Assembly: GCA_945859605.1 (NCBI GenBank)
Contig: OX243815.1
Span: forward strand, 49,149,245-49,213,244
From: Lumbricus rubellus
Lineage: Eukaryota; Annelida; Clitellata; Crassiclitellata; Lumbricidae
DNA length: 64,000 nt
Direction of reading: 5' to 3'
Program-made: the position numbers and the translations under genes
Shown: positions 57,801-64,000 of the stretch, one piece after another
How positions within the stretch are numbered: position 1 is the stretch's first letter
Layout: each line of letters begins with the position of its first letter
The notes under the pieces: generated by a model
Told to the model about the DNA's origin: nothing
What the model saw: only the letters and a program-made list of their open reading frames with translations
The model's database searches: none

Positions 57801-60800
57801 TCAAGCATCACCACATCACCCCTGTTCTCAAACATCACCACATCACCCCTGTTCTCAAACATCACCACATCACCCCTGTTCTCAAACATCACCACATCAC
57901 CCCTGTTCTCAAACATCACCACATCACCCCTGTTCTCAAACATCACCACATCACCCCTGTTCTCAAACATCACCACATCACACCTGTTCTCAAGCATCAC
58001 CACATCACCCCTGTTCTCAAACATCACCACATCACCCCTTTTCTCAAGCATCACCACATCACCCATGTTCTCAAACATCACCACATATCACCCCTGTTCT
58101 CAAACATCACCACATCACACCTGTTCTCAAGCATCACCACATATCACCCCTGTTCTCAAACATCACCACATCACCTCTGTTCTCAAGCATCACCACATAT
58201 CACCCCTGTTCTCAAGCATCACCACATCACCCATGTTCTCAAACATCACCACATCACCCCTGTTCTCAAGCATCACCACATCACCCATGTTCTCAAACAT
58301 CACCACATATCACCCCTGTTCTCAAGCATCACCACATATCACTCTTGTTCTCAAAATCACCACATCACCTCTGTTCTCAAACATCACCACATCACCCCTG
58401 TTCTCAAACATCACCACATCACCCCTGTTCTTAAAACATCACCACATCACCCCTGTTCTCAAACATCACCACATCACCCCTGTTCTCAAACATCACCACA
58501 TCACCCCTGTTCTTAAACATCACCACATCACACCTGTTCTCAAGCATCACCACATCACCCCTGTTCTCAAACATCACCACATCACCCCTGTTCTCAAGCA
58601 TCACCACATCACCCATGTTCTCAAACATCACCACATATCACCCCTGTTCTCAAACATCACCACATCACACCTGTTCTCAAGCATCACCACATCACCCCTG
58701 TTCTCAAACATCACCACATCACCCATGTTCTCAAGCATCACCACATCACCCATGTTCTCAAACATCACCACATATCACCCCTGTTCTCAAACATCACCAC
58801 ATCACACCTGTTCTCAAGCATCACCACATATCACTCTTGTTCTCAAAATCACCACATCACCTCTGTTCTCAAGCATCACCACATATCACCCCTGTTCTCA
58901 AGCATCACCACATCACCCATGTTCTCAAACATCACCACATCACCCTGTTCTCGAACATCACCACATCACCCCTGTTCTCAAACATCACCACATCACCCCT
59001 GTTCTAAAACATCACCACATCACCCCTGTTCTCAAGCATCACCACATCACCCCTGTTCTCAAACATCACCACATCACCCCTGTTCTCAAGCATCACCACA
59101 TCACCCATGTTCTCAAACATCACCACATATCACCCCTGTTCTCAAACATCACCACATCACCCCTGTTCTCAAACATCACCACATCACCTATGTTCTCAAA
59201 CATCACCACATCACCCTTGTTCTCAAACATCACCACATCACCCCTGTTCTCAAACATCACCACATCACCCCTGTTCTCAAACATCACCACATCACACCTG
59301 TTCTCAAGCATCACCACATCACCCCTGTTCTCAAACATCACCACATCACCCCTGTTCTCAAGCATCACCACATCACCCATGTTCTCAAACATCACCACAT
59401 ATCACCCCTGTTCTCAAACATCACCACATCACACCTGTTCTCAAGCATCACCACATATCACCCCTGTTCTCAAACATCACCACATCACCTCTGTTCTCAA
59501 GCATCACCACATCACCCATGTTCTCAAACATCACCACATCACCCATGTTCTCAAACATCACCACATCACCCCTGTTCTCAAACATCACCACATCACACCT
59601 GTTCTCAAGCATCACCACATCACCCCTGTTCTCAAACATCACCACATCACCCCTGTTCTCAAACATCACCACATCACACCTGTTCTCAAGCATCACCACA
59701 TCACCCCTGTTCTCAAACATCACCACATCACCTCTGTTCTCAAGCATCACCACATATCACCCCTGTTCTCAAGCATCACCACATCACCCATGTTCTCAAA
59801 CATCACCACATCACCCCTGTTCTCAAGCATCACCACATCACCCATGTTCTCAAACATCACCACATATCACCCCTGTTCTCAAACATCACCACATCACACC
59901 TGTTCTCAAGCATCACCACATATCACCCCTGTTCTCAAACATCACCACATCACCTCTGTTCTCAAGCATCACCACATATCACCCCTGTTCTCAAGCCTCA
60001 CCACATCACCCATGTTCTTAAACATCACCACATCACCCCTGTTCTCAAACATCACCACATCACACCTGTTCTCAAGCATCACCACATCACCCCTGTTCTC
60101 AAACATCACCACATCACCCCTGTTCTCAAACATCACCACTTATCACCCCTGTTCTCAAACATCACCACATCACACCTGTTCTCAAGCATCACCACATATC
60201 ACCCCTGTTCTCAAACATCACCACATCACCTATGTTCTCAAGCATCACCACATATCACCCCTGTTCTCAAGCATCACCACATCACCCCTGTTCTCAAACA
60301 TCACCACATCACCCCTGTTCTCAAACATCACCACATCACCCCTGTTCTCAAACATCACCACATCACCCCTGTTCTCAAACATCACCACATCACCCCTGTT
60401 CTCAAACATCACCACATCACCCCTGTTCTCAAACATCACCACATCACACCTGTTCTCAAGCATCACCACATCACCCCTGTTCTCAAACATCACCACATCA
60501 CCCCTTTTCTCAAGCATCACCACATCACCCATGTTCTCAAACATCACCACATATCACCCCTGTTCTCAAACATCACCACATCACACCTGTTCTCAAGCAT
60601 CACCACATATCACCCCTGTTCTCAAACATCACCACATCACCTCTGTTCTCAAGCATCACCACATATCACCCCTGTTCTCAAGCATCACCACATCACCCAT
60701 GTTCTCAAACATCACCACATCACCCCTGTTCTCAAGCATCACCACATCACCCATGTTCTCAAACATCACCACATATCACCCCTGTTCTCAAGCATCACCA

Positions 60801-63229
60801 CATATCACTCTTGTTCTCAAAATCACCACATCACCTCTGTTCTCAAACATCACCACATCACCCCTGTTCTCAAACATCACCACATCACCCCTGTTCTTAA
60901 AACATCACCACATCACCCCTGTTCTCAAACATCACCACATCACCCCTGTTCTCAAACATCACCACATCACCCCTGTTCTTAAACATCACCACATCACACC
61001 TGTTCTCAAGCATCACCACATCACCCCTGTTCTCAAACATCACCACATCACCCCTGTTCTCAAGCATCACCACATCACCCATGTTCTCAAACATCACCAC
61101 ATATCACCCCTGTTCTCAAACATCACCACATCACACCTGTTCTCAAGCATCACCACATCACCCCTGTTCTCAAACATCACCACATCACCCATGTTCTCAA
61201 GCATCACCACATCACCCATGTTCTCAAACATCACCACATATCACCCCTGTTCTCAAACATCACCACATCACACCTGTTCTCAAGCATCACCACATATCAC
61301 TCTTGTTCTCAAAATCACCACATCACCTCTGTTCTCAAGCATCACCACATATCACCCCTGTTCTCAAGCATCACCACATCACCCATGTTCTCAAACATCA
61401 CCACATCACCCTGTTCTCGAACATCACCACATCACCCCTGTTCTCAAACATCACCACATCACCCCTGTTCTAAAACATCACCACATCACCCCTGTTCTCA
61501 AGCATCACCACATCACCCCTGTTCTCAAACATCACCACATCACCCCTGTTCTCAAGCATCACCACATCACCCATGTTCTCAAACATCACCACATATCACC
61601 CCTGTTCTCAAACATCACCACATCACCCCTGTTCTCAAACATCACCACATCACCTATGTTCTCAAACATCACCACATCACCCTTGTTCTCAAACATCACC
61701 ACATCACCCCTGTTCTCAAACATCACCACATCACCCCTGTTCTCAAACATCAACACATCACACCTGTTCTCAAGCATCACCACATCACCCCTGTTCTCAA
61801 ACATCACCACATCACCCCTGTTCTCAAGCATCACCACATCACCCATGTTCTCAAACATCACCACATATCACCCCTGTTCTCAAACATCACCACATCACAC
61901 CTGTTCTCAAGCATCACCACATATCACCCCTGTTCTCAAACATCACCACATCACCTCTGTTCTCAAGCATCACCACATCACCCCTGTTCTCAAACATCAC
62001 CACATCACCCCTGTTCTCAAACATCACCACATCACCCCTGTTCTCAAACATCACCACATCACACCTGTTCTCAAGCATCACCACATCACCCCTGTTCTCA
62101 AACATCACCACATCACCCCTGTTCTCAAACATCACCACATCACCCCTGTTCTCAAGCATCACCACATCACCCCTGTTCTCAAACATCACCACATCACCTC
62201 TGTTCTCAAGCATCACCACATATCACCCCTGTTCTCAAGCATCACCACATCACCCATGTTCTCAAACATCACCACATCACCCCTGTTCTCAAGCATCACC
62301 ACATCACCCATGTTCTCAAACATCACCACATATCACCCCTGTTCTCAAACATCACCACATCACACCTGTTCTCAAGCATCACCACATATCACCCCTGTTC
62401 TCAAACATCACCACATCACCTCTGTTCTCAAGCATCACCACATATCACCCCTGTTCTCAAGCCTCACCACATCACCCATGTTCTTAAACATCACCACATC
62501 ACCCCTGTTCTCAAACATCACCACATCACACCTGTTCTCAAGCATCACCACATCACCCCTGTTCTCAAACATCACCACATCACCCCTGTTCTCAAACATC
62601 ACCACATCACACCTGTTCTCAAGCATCACCACATATCACCCCTGTTCTCAAACATCACCACATCACCTCTGTTCTCAAGCATCACCACATATCACCCCTG
62701 TTCTCAAGCATCACCACATCACCCATGTTCTCAAACATCACCACATCACCCATGTTCTCAAACATCACCACATCACCCCTGTTCTCAAACATCACCACAT
62801 CACCCCTGTTCTCAAACATCACCACATCACACCTGTTCTCAAGCATCACCACATCACCCCTGTTCTCAAACATCTTCACATCACCTCTGTTCTCAAGCAT
62901 CACCACATATCACCCCTGTTCTCAAGCATCACCACATCACCCATGTTCTCAAACATCACCACATATCACCCCTGTTCTCAAACATCACCACATCACACCT
63001 GTTCTCAAGCATCACCACATATCACCCCTGTTCTCAAACATCACCACATCACCTCTGTTCTCAAGCATCACCACATCACCTCTGTTCTCAAGCATCACCA
63101 CATATCACCCCTGTTCTCAAGCATCACCACATATCACCCCTGTTCTCAAGCATCACCACATCACCCATGTTCTCAAACATCACCACATCACCCCTGTTCT
63201 CAAACATCACCACATCACCCCTGTTCTCG
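51871..63229 (+). repeat. 11.4-kb minisatellite, 27-bp unit, in the neurexin-like intron
   Basis: Roughly 400 copies of a 27-bp unit made of CATCACCACATCACCCCTG plus TTCTCAAA, with 29-bp variants (CACATATCACC) and shorter ones (AAAATCACC). Because 27 is a multiple of three, long open frames (KHHHITPVL, NITTSPLFS, QTSPHHPCS on plus; MFENRGDVV on minus) run through it. Blocks of units are repeated exactly at shifts of 1895, 2466, 3262 and 5158 bp, so much of the array arose by large internal duplications. No unique spacers are present. It begins about 840 bp beyond the neurexin-like terminal exon. Confidence 0.97.
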
Positions 63230-63323
63230 AGTCTCTTCAGTGGCTGAAAGTCCATCGACGCATTCGTTACAACAATTGTATCTCTGATTGTATCTACTCC
63301 CTTCAAACCTCTCAGCCCTCCTA

Positions 63324-64000
63324 CAGGGTGCGGCAAAATAAAGTAATCCCCTACGGTTTTTTGACAATATCTTGGCCAAAAATCGAACTGTTCAAATCCA
63401 GTTTTACAGGATTGAAGGCAATTCATATCTACATGCAGTAGTCAAATTTCATCGCCATAATTATGTGAAACAGAACAAAAGTTATATCACTTTTAGTGAG
63501 GCTACCCACCGTTTTTTGACGATTCGAAAACGCGACGCAACAAAAAGTGACAAAAACCAATTTAGTTATTCTGGCCAATATCTTGGCCGGAAGTACGAAT
63601 TTCGAAATGAAAACTCGACAGTCTTAACTACAATTCATATCTACACATGATGGCCAGATTTCAGCAAAATATTTTAAACAGAATAACAGTTATGGCACTT
63701 TTAAGGAGGCCAGCCACCGTTTTATGACGATTCAAAGATCGAACGTAGCAAAAAGTATCAAAAGCACGATTTTTTAAAGTTTCATCACAAACAATTGTTA
63801 TCAGATAGCCTTGATATTGCCAGATGATCATTACTATTACTATTTGAGAAAGAAACAGGGTACCAGCGTAGCTGCACGTCAGTGAAAAGTCACTTAAGGA
63901 ATCTGTCAGAATAATCAACATTCAACAGGTCCATCAAGAAGTTTGTAAAGAGACTCAAGAGAAGTTTTGACACTGGTGGTGGGCACATTAATCACAAGTT
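63324..64000. mobile_element. Mariner-type non-autonomous element, copy 2 (cut by window end)
   Basis: Begins after TA with CAGGGTGCGGCAAAATAAAG and TAATCCCCTACGG, collinear with 44401-45080 including the AGGGTACCAGCGTAGCTGCA core. It starts only about 95 bp after the giant minisatellite ends. The right half lies outside the window. Confidence 0.85.

Noticed and set aside
51871..63229. CRISPR-like look of short regular repeats
   Set aside because: Units are contiguous, with no unique spacers, and the DNA is clearly eukaryotic.
51715..63287. Several very long ORFs (up to about 2100 codons) rich in KHHHITPVL repeats
   Set aside because: They are by-products of a 27-bp tandem repeat that lacks stops in several frames; similar frames exist on both strands and shift at 29-bp variants.

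Overview
The window is metazoan nuclear DNA: introns with GT-AG borders, long non-coding stretches, many microsatellites and minisatellites, and a dense, varied load of transposable elements. Two host genes can be supported. An invertebrate is likely. The neurexin-like tail ends KEWYV rather than the vertebrate EYYV form, and Gmr1-like Ty3/gypsy elements were first described in deuterostomes, so a marine deuterostome invertebrate is a reasonable but unproven guess.

Host gene 1 (plus strand, 21372-43258) is an intron-exon reconstruction of a KIAA2013 homologue, an ER/secretory-pathway single-pass membrane protein of unknown biochemical role. Fourteen consecutive exons were placed by hand. Every junction keeps phase, every intron is GT-AG, and about 615 codons are recovered, close to the roughly 630 residues of the vertebrate protein. 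Only the exon with the start codon is missing. The introns are unusually rich in tandem arrays, several of which sit right against the acceptor of the next exon. One array (24246-25796) is built from the acceptor itself plus the first 26 nt of an exon, giving about 29 decoy 3' splice sites in a row before the real one.

Inside the intron after the tenth placed exon is a complete LTR retrotransposon (34049-40347; 520-bp LTRs with no difference seen, TSD GTGAC). Its domain order is gag, protease, integrase, then a truncated reverse transcriptase and RNase H. This is the integrase-before-RT order of Gmr1-like elements, but the catalytic RT core has been deleted.

Host gene 2 (minus strand, terminal exon 51035-49793) encodes a low-complexity stalk, one membrane helix and a cytoplasmic tail ending in a PDZ ligand, as in neurexins. 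Its preceding intron holds an 11.4-kb minisatellite (51871-63229) with a 27-bp unit and large internal duplications.

The rest is accessory. The first 20 kb holds decayed Tc1/mariner and LINE fragments, hAT-type MITEs with 8-bp TSDs, two piggyBac-like elements with TTAA flanks, a Tc1/mariner element with long TIRs, fold-back elements, a tRNA-derived SINE and a 1-kb palindrome with minisatellite arms. The 43.3-49.8 kb intergenic region holds a TA-flanked mariner-type element (a second copy lies at the right window end), another hAT-type element and a decayed retroelement-like segment. All calls come from reading the sequence; no database search was run.
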